Positions 48,552-57,196 of a stretch of 64,000 nt of DNA are shown in pieces. The notes below the pieces were generated by a model, which was not told the DNA's origin, did no database searches, and was given only the letters and a program-made list of their open reading frames with translations. A program made the position numbers and the translations under genes. How positions within the stretch are numbered: position 1 is the first letter of the stretch; each line of letters begins with the position of its first letter. The stretch comes from JAJEDW01 sp963555775 (GTDB lineage Bacteria; Acidobacteriota; Terriglobia; 20CM-2-55-15), in assembly GCA_963555775.3 (NCBI GenBank), contig CAUVWY020000010.1:372001-436000 (forward strand), given 5' to 3'.

Positions 48552-50080
48552 GGCGCCACCACCTGGTGGACACCGGGATCCAGATCGAGAAGGTCATCGA
48601 GCAATCCGACAAGGCCGGACCCATACCTCGCAAGAAACGCAGTGACGTTCACCGCCCGCTCCTGAAGCTTTCTGTGTGGGAACAGATGACTTGACAACAT
48701 TTGCAGTTGGCGATCGAGTGTCTCGTTTCGCCGCAGTTCCGCGTTCACGAAGCGCGTCTCGAGCCGATCGACCTGATATCTCATTTTACGCAACGCATTA
48801 TCCATTGCGCCGCCGAGAGTGAGGTCCATCCCCTGGACGATCGGGCGGATCCGTTCGAACGAATCCACGATTTCGTTTCGGGTCCGGTCGAACTCTTCCG
48901 TGCCGTGGATGGCGCCCACTGCCTTGCGGCGCAGGTGGTCCGGCCCCTCGAATATATCTTCCATCCCGAAGCCATGTTTCTTCATCACCCGAGCCTGGGG
49001 TGGCTCCAGGATGGTTGCCGTGATCCTCGGAACGATGGGGGGCATCGCAATTCCAAGACATTCGTAGACAGCCCCAGCCTGCGCGAAGTAGGCAATCTCG
49101 GCGGCTCCGCCGACAATGGCAGCGGTCGGAAAAACGGAATCCTGGACAACGGGACGCACCAGTGCGTTCGGGCTCAAGGCCTCGGCAGGCGCCGATTCGC
49201 CGGAGCGCAGAACCTGTCTGGATTTCCCGCGGAAGGCAAAGAATCCGGTGAAGTCGTCGTCGACCCGTACCTGAGAGGGATACCCCGCCGTGGACACCAG
49301 ACCGGTCCGTTCCAGAACCGCGGCGCGAATGTCGTCACTGCGCTCCATGGCCGGCCCCATGACGCGTTCGGAAAGATGTCTGAAGCCCGGCTCCAACGGA
49401 TCCACCAGGATAAGGTCCGTGCCCTCGAAAATGCGGCCCATCATCCGGGCGAAGGCTTCGACCGGCGAAACACCGGGACGATACGCGTCCTGAAGCATTG
49501 CACGGACTTCGGTCGTGTACCCTGTCGCGGGAAGCGTTTGGATACACTCTTCCCTGCTCCGTTGAATCCCGTCCGTAAACCGCATCCAACCCGCGGGCGA
49601 GCGGTCTTCGCCCGCGAGTTCGGCAGTGATTCTATGGAATGCGCCGTCTCTGCCGGGAATCCCCGTCCATTCGATTTCCTCCCGGTCATGGTCCTCGGAC
49701 GCGATCCAGAAGACGGGCACCGCGTCGACGCCCCGGTCTCTGAGATGCCGTGCAATCTTGACCGTCGTCAATGCCTTCAACACCGAGTACATCGGACCGG
49801 TAAACAACCCGGCCTGCTGACCTGAAATGACGGCCACGGCCCCGGTTCCAAGCCGTTTGGCTGGGGCGGGACTGACATTCCATCGCGCTTGTTGGGCCGT
49901 GAGAACACCGGCCAGTTCCTCCCGGCCAGCGGGGTTCGCGGAGACGCCTTCCCGAGCGAAAAGTTCAATGGATTCAAGCGAATGCGATCGGGAATAAAAG
50001 CGCTCGACTCTGGGCCATTCTCGAATGTAGTCGAGAAAGAACATGGAAGTATGCGGGAGCGCTTCTAGTGGAATCTGCAT
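48548..50080 (-). CDS. bshC: Putative cysteine ligase BshC
   Basis: Last step of bacillithiol synthesis, adding cysteine to GlcN-malate. Recognised by VISGQQAGLFTGPMYSVLKALTTVKIAR, PVFWIASEDHDREEIEW, LVRPVVQDSVFPTAAIVGGAAEIAYFAQ and a long C-terminal coiled coil with HLFPHRKLQERAVN. I start at MQIPLEALPHTSMFF (50080); the longer frame adds an unrelated Pro/Arg-rich part. Length 510. The middle enzyme, the deacetylase BshB, is not in this window. Confidence 0.93.
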   Translation of the reverse strand: MQIPLEALPHTSMFFLDYIREWPRVERFYSRSHSLESIELFAREGVSANPAGREELAGVLTAQQARWNVSPAPAKRLGTGAVAVISGQQAGLFTGPMYSVLKALTTVKIARHLRDRGVDAVPVFWIASEDHDREEIEWTGIPGRDGAFHRITAELAGEDRSPAGWMRFTDGIQRSREECIQTLPATGYTTEVRAMLQDAYRPGVSPVEAFARMMGRIFEGTDLILVDPLEPGFRHLSERVMGPAMERSDDIRAAVLERTGLVSTAGYPSQVRVDDDFTGFFAFRGKSRQVLRSGESAPAEALSPNALVRPVVQDSVFPTAAIVGGAAEIAYFAQAGAVYECLGIAMPPIVPRITATILEPPQARVMKKHGFGMEDIFEGPDHLRRKAVGAIHGTEEFDRTRNEIVDSFERIRPIVQGMDLTLGGAMDNALRKMRYQVDRLETRFVNAELRRNETLDRQLQMLSSHLFPHRKLQERAVNVTAFLARYGSGLVGLLDDLLDLDPGVHQVVAP

Positions 50081-50106
50081 CTCGGTTGGGAGCGGATCCG
50101 CTGGAA

Positions 50107-50799
50107 CTACAACATCCTGTCCAGAAACTTTTCGAGCCCCGTCACCCGAAGTCCGGCATGGGCACATCCCGTCGTCGGCGTTTCGCCGGAGCGAAGGCTG
50201 TATTCCAGTTTATCCAGCGCGTGAGATCCCGAGAACTCGGCCGTCGCATCGTTCAAGGCACGGCGTGCGCCAGTGAGTGCGCGATAGTGACTCAGTAACC
50301 GCAATGCGGGATAGTAGAGAATGATGTTTGGCCCGGGGATTGGAACAAGAACTGGCGTAAACGCTACGGCAACAACGGTCAAACCGGCATCGACGAGGAG
50401 CCACGCACCATGCTTCACCACCTGACCGCGCAACAGGTCGCGGAACTCGTCGCGCGGCTTCGCGTGGCCGGCGTGCATGACATTGAGTATGTCTGAACCG
50501 TTCAGCGCCTTTAGCATCCGTTCGAAAGGATCGATCCGATCTTCAAGCCGTTGATAGAACCGGTGCCCCGCACGAAAAACCCGCCCGACCCAACGAACGA
50601 TGCGGTTTCGATGGAGCATCATCTTTCGGATGAAGCCGCGAATCCGGTCGGGCGTGCCGGCAGTGCAGAGACGGATGGATTCCGGGGGAAGGAACAACGC
50701 AGACCGGTAGCGCCGTGTACGAATCATGTACACGGCAACGGCCCGGTTACCCGCCTCCAGCATGGTGTTCATCGACGTATTCTGTTCAACGATGCTCAA
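50107..50799 (-). CDS. Hypothetical membrane-associated protein, possibly Mit_KHE1-like
   Basis: 230 residues. One or two hydrophobic segments (VDAGLTVVAVAFTPVLVPIPGPNIILYYPAL, about 135-170) run into RLLSHYRALTGARRAL. The PIPGPN...R-SHYRAL pattern recalls proteins annotated as mitochondrial K+/H+ exchange-related, but the link is weak. The N-terminal half is basic with FYQRLEDRIDPFERMLKAL. The true start could be one of several ATGs (50799, 50772, 50763). Ends 26 bases before bshC. Confidence 0.45.
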   Translation of the reverse strand: MSIVEQNTSMNTMLEAGNRAVAVYMIRTRRYRSALFLPPESIRLCTAGTPDRIRGFIRKMMLHRNRIVRWVGRVFRAGHRFYQRLEDRIDPFERMLKALNGSDILNVMHAGHAKPRDEFRDLLRGQVVKHGAWLLVDAGLTVVAVAFTPVLVPIPGPNIILYYPALRLLSHYRALTGARRALNDATAEFSGSHALDKLEYSLRSGETPTTGCAHAGLRVTGLEKFLDRML

Positions 50800-50940
50800 T
50801 TGTCGTTCCGCATTCCCCGTCAGGATGTCTCTGGCTCGCCTCTCTTGTTACCCCGGGCCGGACCCTGCCGGGGGCCACCACCGACCGCTAAACTTTCAGT
50901 TTACGAAAAATCGTGCCTTCCGGTCATGCGTTATCCAATA

Positions 50941-50965
50941 ACAGCCCGTGGCAGAACCCCGCGGA
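50941..50965 (-). repeat. Terminal module of the dispersed intergenic repeat
   Basis: On the minus strand: CTCCGCGGGGTTCTGCCACG then GGCTGT. It matches the 3' ends of the repeats at 17909-18042 and 28321-28454 and the module at 9338-9370, and lies directly after the thiE stop codon. Confidence 0.55.
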
Positions 50966-50968
50966 GTT

Positions 50969-51607
50969 CTACCGCGGGATCTCATACGCAGGCCTCAGGG
51001 CGTCCAGTTTATTCAGAAATTCACGCGCACGAGATCGAATCTCACCACGGCCGATCAGATCCGAGATCACGGCAACCGACGATGCTCCGGCATCGAACAC
51101 CTCGGCCAGATTCGACAACCCGATCCCCCCGATCGCAACCACGGGACAGTCGACCGACTGGCAGATCCGCCGTAGCCGGTCGGTACCGATTGCCCGGGAG
51201 GAATTCCTTTTGGTCGGTGTTTCGAAAATCGGTCCAACCGCGATATATTCAACAGCTTCCCGCGCCCCCGCCAGTGCCTGTGCCTCGTTGTGCGTCGAAA
51301 TCCCGACCAGCGCGGAACTACCCACGATTCGGCGGGCATCGGCAGGCCGAAGGTCTTCCTGACCCAGATGCACGGCGCCAGCGCCGGCCAGACGGGCGAT
51401 ATCGGCACGGTCGTTCACGACGACCCGCGCTGTTTCAGGCGCAGACGCGACAATCCTTCCGGCCTGCTCGAGCAAACGACTGGATGACGCATTCTTGTTC
51501 CGAATTTGAATCAGGCGGACTCCCGCACTGAACAGCTCCGCGGCAATTTCGACAGGGTCGCCGAACCCCGCGTCCGCAATCCCATACAACCGCGGCAAAG
51601 GGGTCAT
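50969..51607 (-). CDS. thiE: Thiamine-phosphate synthase
   Basis: Joins the pyrimidine and thiazole halves of thiamine. TIM barrel with IQIRNKNASS, VVVNDRADIARLAGAGAVHLGQEDL, GISTHN, YIAVGPIFETPTK, PVVAIGGI and the phosphate-binding GASSVAVISDL. Length 212 is normal. The start overlaps accC by four bases, an unusual operon partner. No thiamine riboswitch is seen before it. Confidence 0.94.
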   Translation of the reverse strand: MTPLPRLYGIADAGFGDPVEIAAELFSAGVRLIQIRNKNASSSRLLEQAGRIVASAPETARVVVNDRADIARLAGAGAVHLGQEDLRPADARRIVGSSALVGISTHNEAQALAGAREAVEYIAVGPIFETPTKRNSSRAIGTDRLRRICQSVDCPVVAIGGIGLSNLAEVFDAGASSVAVISDLIGRGEIRSRAREFLNKLDALRPAYEIPR

Positions 51608-52959
51608 GCGGTCTGTACGAGTTTGGGCAGGAGCGTCTCCAGGAATCGGGTCGAGACGTCACCAGACCGGAAGCGGTCGTTCTCCAACAATTTCAGATGC
51701 AGCGGAATAGTCGTCCGAACGCCTTCAATGATGAAAGTTCGCAAGGCACGATCCATTCTGCGGAGCGCTTCGTCGCGATTCGCACCATGTGCAATGACCT
51801 TGGCGATCATGGAATCGTAATACGGGGGAACATCGTATTCAGCATAGGCGGCCGTGTCCACGCGTACTCCCGGGCCGCCAGGCGGGTGCCAGGTGGTAAT
51901 TCGTCCGGGTGAAGGTCGTTGGGTAAAGGGATCCTCGGCATTGACCCGGCATTCGATCGCATGTCCCCGGAAGGCCACGTCGTCCTGGCAATGCGGTAGC
52001 CGTTCGGAGGAAGCCACCAAAATCTGTGCCCGCAACAGGTCGATCCCGGTGACGACTTCCGTCACGCCGTGCTCTACCTGTATTCGGGTGTTCATTTCCA
52101 TGAAATAGAAATTCAGATCGTCATCCACCAGAAATTCGATCGTGCCGACGTTGGTATAGCCCAGTTGGAGGACCGCATCCACGACCGCGGCGCCGACCCG
52201 GGCACGGAGTTCTTCGGTCATGACAACCGAAGGCGCTTCTTCAACAAGTTTCTGGTGCCGGCGCTGAATGCTGCATTCCCGTTCTCCCAGGTGGATCGCG
52301 TTGCCATACTCGTCGGCCAACACCTGAAACTCGATGTGACGTGCCTTGTCGACAAATTTTTCGAGGTAACAGTCCGCGACTCCGAACGAAGCCTCGGCCT
52401 CACTTCTGGCAGTTTCGAACGCGGTCGCAAATTCCGCCTTGTCATACACAACCCGCATACCGCGGCCACCGCCGCCCGCGGCCGCCTTGACGATCACGGG
52501 AAAACCGATTTCCACGGCCACCGAGAGCGCGTGGTCCACATCGACGAGTGGGTCCGAACTGCCCGGAAGAACGGCAAGGCCCACGCGCGACATCTCGCGC
52601 CTCGCCCTGGCCTTGTCCCCCATCGTTCGAATGCTTTCAGCGGAGGGGCCGATGAACTTGATCCCGCATTCCGCACAAACCTGGGCAAAATGGGGGTTTT
52701 CGGAGAGGAACCCATACCCGGGATGGATCGCGTCCGCGTTGGTCACCTCGGCCGCACTGATCACGCCCGGAATGTTCAGGTAGCTCTCGGCGCTTTTCGC
52801 CGGTCCGATACAGATGGCCTCGTCGGCAAACCGAACGTGCAACGCATGCCGGTCCGCTTCCGAATACACGGCAACTGTCTGTATGCCCAGTTCCTTGCAG
52901 GCGAATATGATCCGGAGTGCGATCTCACCCCTGTTGGCAATCAGTACTTTTCTGAACAT
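51604..52959 (-). CDS. accC: Acetyl-CoA carboxylase biotin carboxylase subunit
   Basis: ATP-dependent carboxylation of the biotin on AccB. Starts MFRKVLIANRGEIALRI; has the ATP-grasp glycine loop KAAAGGGGRGMRVV, the catalytic region ECSIQRRHQKLVEEAPS, FYFMEMNTRIQVEHGVTE and GHAIECRVNAEDP. Length 451 is typical. Co-transcribed with accB upstream (24-base gap) and thiE downstream. Confidence 0.98.
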   Translation of the reverse strand: MFRKVLIANRGEIALRIIFACKELGIQTVAVYSEADRHALHVRFADEAICIGPAKSAESYLNIPGVISAAEVTNADAIHPGYGFLSENPHFAQVCAECGIKFIGPSAESIRTMGDKARARREMSRVGLAVLPGSSDPLVDVDHALSVAVEIGFPVIVKAAAGGGGRGMRVVYDKAEFATAFETARSEAEASFGVADCYLEKFVDKARHIEFQVLADEYGNAIHLGERECSIQRRHQKLVEEAPSVVMTEELRARVGAAVVDAVLQLGYTNVGTIEFLVDDDLNFYFMEMNTRIQVEHGVTEVVTGIDLLRAQILVASSERLPHCQDDVAFRGHAIECRVNAEDPFTQRPSPGRITTWHPPGGPGVRVDTAAYAEYDVPPYYDSMIAKVIAHGANRDEALRRMDRALRTFIIEGVRTTIPLHLKLLENDRFRSGDVSTRFLETLLPKLVQTA

Positions 52960-52983
52960 TGCACGTGGAATTTCGGAAAAGAA

Positions 52984-53445
52984 CTAACGGGGCCGGATTG
53001 CGAAAAGCCGTTCGCCGTACTCGACCGGGTGGCCATTCCCGACGAATACGCTCAAAACCTCTCCCGAACATTCCGTCTCGATTTCGTTCATGAGCTTCAT
53101 CGCTTCAATGATGCAGACCGTACTGCCTTTCTCCACGATGTCCCCCACGCTGACAAATGGATCGATGTCGGGGCTGGGCGCCCGGTAGAACGTACCGACG
53201 ATTGGAGAAGTAACGTACTTCAGTCCCGGTTCTTCGCCCGAAGGTTCCGCGGAAGCCACCGACGCCAGGGGAGATTCATTCACGGGAGCCGAAACCGAAG
53301 CATCCGCTGAAGCCGCGGGCCGGGAGCCTTCCTGGGAGGCGCGCTTGATCTTGACCCGGACGCCTGAACGCTCGACTTCAAGCTCCTCGAGCGATGTCTC
53401 GGCGGCAACGATCTGAATGAGTTCCTTGATCTCTTTGAAATTCAT
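52984..53445 (-). CDS. accB: Acetyl-CoA carboxylase biotin carboxyl carrier protein
   Basis: Carries biotin on Lys117 in the EAMKLMNEI motif. N-terminal helical region (1-40), Ala/Pro/Ser-rich linker (40-75) and the lipoyl-type barrel (76-153) beginning VTSPIVGTFYRAPSPD. Length 153 is normal. Confidence 0.97.
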   Translation of the reverse strand: MNFKEIKELIQIVAAETSLEELEVERSGVRVKIKRASQEGSRPAASADASVSAPVNESPLASVASAEPSGEEPGLKYVTSPIVGTFYRAPSPDIDPFVSVGDIVEKGSTVCIIEAMKLMNEIETECSGEVLSVFVGNGHPVEYGERLFAIRPR

Positions 53446-53807
53446 GGCATTCGCAAGAGTATAACCCAGCCGAAGGACGGGGAAGGTTGTGTTTCAGAAG
53501 TTCAGCAAGAAGCCCTAATGCGGAAGAGTGAGCGGAGTTCGGAGCGGAAAGGCTATCGAGCGGGCATGACGATCGACGGTTGGTCGCACGAATGGGCAAG
53601 CTGGAACCGCGCGTGCCCCAGGACCGTCAGGGGCGATCGAGCACCGGGATTTTCGAGCGGCGCCAAGGCCCGAAACGCGGTGGCGCTCCGCCGAACCGCC
53701 AATTCGCCGATTTTTCATCGACCGACACGACGAGTTCAGATGTGTGGGCCGGACCGACCATTCTCGTCACCGAGAACGGTGTACGTGGGACGTTGAATTC
53801 AACCGGC
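53446..53807. other. Intergenic region between accB and pilQ
   Basis: About 360 bases without a recognisable gene. It must contain the accB promoter and the end of the pil transcript. Open frames on both strands are short and Arg/Pro-rich. Confidence 0.4.
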
Positions 53808-55316
53808 CTACTGAAGGACGGGATCGTCGAGCGTGCCGCTGAAGAGCGTGGACTCGCTCTCCAGATTTTCCGGCAGGAATTCCAGCGGATCGGAGGGCTT
53901 GATACGCGCCGTGATGAAAAACAAGAGCTCGCTGGTACTCTGAACCGTAGAGGTGCTCTTGAACAGGTTTCCGATGAGCGGGATGTCTCCCAAACCCGGA
54001 TTTTTTTTCACGTTGACCGAATCGTTGTCGATCAGGATGCCACCGACCACAGCCGTACCCCCATCCGGTATAAGGACACGAGTGCTCGCATGCTGAGACG
54101 CCACTGACGGGACGCCCGCGACAACCCGCCCGAAATCCGGACTGCTGTTGACAATTTCCGCTGTAAGCAGGATCGTTCCGGCGTCCGTGATCTGGGGGGT
54201 GACGGTCAAGCTCAAATTGAACGGGATGAACTCCACGCTGATCGTGTTGTTCACATTCGTCTGCACGGGAATCTGGGTGCCCTGAGACACGGTCGCGGGT
54301 TCGTTGTTCTGCGTCACGACGCGGGGGCGCGAAAGGAGTTTTGCCGTACCATTCGCCTCGCCGACCGAAATGATGGCGTCCAGCAGGATATCGCCGCCCG
54401 CTCCGAGCAGGAAAGAGAATCCGGAAGTCGCGGCCGACGGAAAGTTCGCGATCAACGGTAGCGCCCCACCCGCATTCACGGCTGGTGGCGGCGTCCGAAC
54501 AACCGGACTCCCCGTCGTTGGCAAGCCGGTGACGTTGTTCGGGCTGTTGTTCCCGGCAATGAAACCAAGCTGGCTACCGAGTTCCCTCGAAAACGATTTC
54601 GTCGCCGACAGGAGCCGTGCCTCGATTTCCACCTGCCGCGAGGGCATGTCCAGAAACTCGATGAGCGCCTCGACCTGCGCGAACCGGCTTGGAACATCGG
54701 TAACGATCAGCGCGTTCCGCCGGGAGTCCTGGATAATTCCGCCGCGCTCGGAAAGCAGATCCTGAATGACGGTGCCTGCTTCGAATGCGGTCGTGTAGCT
54801 CAGAATGAACGGACGCGTCTCGAGGGGAACGTTGAGTGCCTGCAATTCGCTCCGTAGCCGCCTCGCTTCTTCTTCTGCCTGCAGAACGGTCTGGGGCGCG
54901 ATACGAAGAATGTTTCCCTGCAACTCATAGCCCAAGTCGTTGGTCCTGAGAACAAGGTCCAGGGCTTGATCCCACGGCACGTTATTCAATACCAGCGTGA
55001 GCTGACCTGCAACGTCTTCGTCGATGATGATGTTGAGTTCGCTCAACTCCGCAATCACGCGGAAGAAGTCGCGAAGGTCAGTCCCAACCAGATTGAATGA
55101 AACGATCTCGCCCGTGTATTCGGGTTCCGAAGCCTGCGCCTCGTCCTGTTGCCCGAACGCGTTTGCCACCGGGAGCGCCGCACCTCCACCGAAACCCGCC
55201 GGCGGTTGGACGGGAGTTGTTGGCGCTTGGGCGGTCACTACCGATCGAGCAACCGCGACAATGAACATCGGCAGGAGCAATCTCAACACTCGGGTTCCCA
55301 TAGCGATCGCAATCAT
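53808..55316 (-). CDS. pilQ: Type IV pilus secretin PilQ
   Basis: Outer-membrane channel for type IV pili. Signal peptide (about 1-29), an STN domain (VSFNLVGTDLRDFFRVIAELSELNIIIDEDV...), an N1 domain (about 165-235, VIQDLLSERGGIIQDSRRNALIVTDVPSRFAQVE) and the secretin domain (about 300-480) with RPRVVTQNNEPATVSQGTQIP and VLIPDGGTAVVGGILIDNDS. Length 502; AMIN domains of longer PilQ proteins are absent. Last gene of pilMNOPQ. Confidence 0.93.
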   Translation of the reverse strand: MIAIAMGTRVLRLLLPMFIVAVARSVVTAQAPTTPVQPPAGFGGGAALPVANAFGQQDEAQASEPEYTGEIVSFNLVGTDLRDFFRVIAELSELNIIIDEDVAGQLTLVLNNVPWDQALDLVLRTNDLGYELQGNILRIAPQTVLQAEEEARRLRSELQALNVPLETRPFILSYTTAFEAGTVIQDLLSERGGIIQDSRRNALIVTDVPSRFAQVEALIEFLDMPSRQVEIEARLLSATKSFSRELGSQLGFIAGNNSPNNVTGLPTTGSPVVRTPPPAVNAGGALPLIANFPSAATSGFSFLLGAGGDILLDAIISVGEANGTAKLLSRPRVVTQNNEPATVSQGTQIPVQTNVNNTISVEFIPFNLSLTVTPQITDAGTILLTAEIVNSSPDFGRVVAGVPSVASQHASTRVLIPDGGTAVVGGILIDNDSVNVKKNPGLGDIPLIGNLFKSTSTVQSTSELLFFITARIKPSDPLEFLPENLESESTLFSGTLDDPVLQ

Positions 55317-55319
55317 CGG

Positions 55320-55835
55320 TTATTCTCCCGAAGCCGAGTTGAGGGGACGCACGACCTTCTCCCTTTCGACAGGCTCTTCGGCCCCTTCTACGGGCTTTAC
55401 TTCGAAGACAACGGAATCGAATCGAACGTCGGAGATGACGACGTCCAGCAGTTCGTCACCCGGCCGGGCGACGAATGTCCGGTTTCCGGGCCCCTGGATC
55501 AGAACGACATTCATTGGGCCCTCCAGAGAACTGACCACCCCCAGTACCTGTGCTTCGTTCAACAGGATTCCTGAAAGGCCCTGGCGACCCGCGTCCGGAG
55601 AGATCGCGGGCGCGGTCTGGACGGCCGGGGGCGGCGGCACCGGATTCACAAAGGGGTCGCGGCGGCCGGGGGCGGCGTATCGATACCCAGGTGGAACGGC
55701 CAGCGCATGGACCGAGACCGCTTCGTCCTCGCCTGCCGGCACCTGAATGGCCGCCAGGAGGCCCTCCCGTTCAAACAGCCCCGCCGACCCCGCCAACAAG
55801 TGGGCAAGAATGAATACCGCGCCGTTCTTCGTCAT
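55320..55835 (-). CDS. pilP: Type IV pilus assembly lipoprotein-like PilP
   Basis: Periplasmic partner linking PilNO to PilQ. From MTKNGAVFILAHLLAG (55835) it has a signal-like hydrophobic start, then YRYAAPGRRDPFVNPVPPPP, the hallmark RDPF motif, and a small beta domain with LSGILLNEAQVLGVVSS and GPGNRTFVARPGDELLDVVISDV. No lipobox cysteine is visible. Length 171. It overlaps pilO by four bases and sits three bases before pilQ. Confidence 0.88.
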   Translation of the reverse strand: MTKNGAVFILAHLLAGSAGLFEREGLLAAIQVPAGEDEAVSVHALAVPPGYRYAAPGRRDPFVNPVPPPPAVQTAPAISPDAGRQGLSGILLNEAQVLGVVSSLEGPMNVVLIQGPGNRTFVARPGDELLDVVISDVRFDSVVFEVKPVEGAEEPVEREKVVRPLNSASGE

Positions 55836-56527
55836 TGGTTTTCCCGATTTGGCTGGCCTGGTTGATTTACTTGATCTGCTCGATCGGCTCGATCTGCTCG
55901 ATCGGCTTGGTCTGCCCGATCGGCCTGATCTGGCCGATCGGCGGGGTCCGACGCGAACGGCGGTTTGTCCTCGCGATAGACGAATGTCGTCGCGGTGAAC
56001 GTCGCTCCGACCGTGGCCGCCGTACCGGGGTCGGCCGCGGTCAGGTCGATTCCAGAAATGTTGACAATGCGGCCCAGTTGACGAATCGCATCGAGAAAAC
56101 TCCCCAGGTTGTGGTACGTGGATTGGACTTGGAAATCCCAGGCCCATTCCGAGTACACATCCCGATCAACGATCGGCCGGGGCAAGATCCGAACGACGCG
56201 CATCGAGGCGGTTTCGGCAATATTGCCGACCTCGCGCAAGATCTCGTCGGTTTCACGCTCGAGGGGCAGAATCGACTTCAGCCGGTCCAGTTGCTCCTGC
56301 AACGCCTCGGATTCCGCCCGTATTTCCGCCAGTTGCATCCGGCGCTGCACCGCCTGTGAGATTTCGGCGGCGAGATCGCTCAGCCGAACATGACGCGCCT
56401 CGATCGCGGCGCCAATCGGCATCAGGAACCGCCACCAGAACAGGCTCAACAGCGTAACGGCGGCGCCTGCCACCAGGAGCGCCTGGTAGTACCATTTGAG
56501 CCTCTGAAAATCATTGAAATCCACCAT
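55832..56527 (-). CDS. pilO: Type IV pilus inner-membrane protein PilO with charged repeat tail
   Basis: One membrane segment (about 15-37), coiled coil (about 45-90) and a ferredoxin-like domain with REVGNIAETASMRVVRILPRP and YHNLGSFLDAIRQLGRIVNISGIDL. Residues about 195-225 are a repetitive Asp/Arg/Ala/Gln tail (ADQADRADQADRADRADR) encoded by near-repeats of GATCTGCTCGATCGG at 55870-55935. That tail is not usual for PilO. Length 231. Confidence 0.88.
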   Translation of the reverse strand: MVDFNDFQRLKWYYQALLVAGAAVTLLSLFWWRFLMPIGAAIEARHVRLSDLAAEISQAVQRRMQLAEIRAESEALQEQLDRLKSILPLERETDEILREVGNIAETASMRVVRILPRPIVDRDVYSEWAWDFQVQSTYHNLGSFLDAIRQLGRIVNISGIDLTAADPGTAATVGATFTATTFVYREDKPPFASDPADRPDQADRADQADRADRADRADQVNQPGQPNRENQ

Positions 56528-56560
56528 AGTTCCAAGACCTCATTGCGGCTGGCCCCGATT

Positions 56561-57196
56561 TCACCGAGCCCCGGCTTCGATGCCAGCGCCGTTTTCAGCG
56601 CCGCCCCCGGCGACTGCATTTTCTGAACCCGGGGGCGGCGGCATGAATTGGCATGTCAGATTGAACGTGAAGTATTCGTTGGCTTCCTGCAGGTTTCCGA
56701 AATCGATATTCCGGAAGTAGCCATTGTTTCGAAGCGTCTGGATGAAATCGGCAAAAGCGCTCTGCGACGTCACGGTACCGGCAATGGAAACGTCGGCGTC
56801 GGACTGAATCAGCGCCGACAGCCAGATATAGTCGATTCGATCCATCGCAAGACTCAACTGGTCCAGTACAAGGGCCGGACTCGCCTGATTTTCCTGGAGA
56901 TTCCGGATCGTGTCGACACGGTTCCGGAGCATGTCGCGGCGGCTCTCGAATATCAGGTTCTCGTCGATTTCGCGGTGAAGCCGATCCCGCTCGGCTGTCG
57001 CGGCCGCAATCCGGGATGACAGATCCACCGATTCGGCAACGAGCAACGACCGCCCAATCCAACCGCCGGCGGCGGCGGCCGCCAGGAATGCCACCCAGAG
57101 AACCGTCAAAACGTTGGCCGGGAGAGCGATGTTGAAACCAGCCTTTCCGCGGCGTGAGGATTTTTTCGCCCCCCCGATGAGGTTGATTCGAATCAT
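56561..57196 (-). CDS. pilN: Type IV pilus inner-membrane protein PilN
   Basis: Bitopic partner of PilO and PilM. It begins MIRINLIGG, the conserved cytoplasmic PilM-binding peptide (INL), followed by a membrane segment (about 27-48), coiled coil and a small periplasmic domain with VLDQLSLAMDRIDYIWLSAL and FADFIQTLRNNGYFRNIDFG. Length 211. Overlaps the pilM stop by four bases. Confidence 0.9.
   Translation of the reverse strand: MIRINLIGGAKKSSRRGKAGFNIALPANVLTVLWVAFLAAAAAGGWIGRSLLVAESVDLSSRIAAATAERDRLHREIDENLIFESRRDMLRNRVDTIRNLQENQASPALVLDQLSLAMDRIDYIWLSALIQSDADVSIAGTVTSQSAFADFIQTLRNNGYFRNIDFGNLQEANEYFTFNLTCQFMPPPPGSENAVAGGGAENGAGIEAGAR

Noticed and set aside
50969..51607. Thiamine riboswitch before thiE
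   Set aside because: thiE overlaps accC by four bases and no TPP-box sequence such as CTGAGA with a nearby GCGNNGGGA core was seen upstream.
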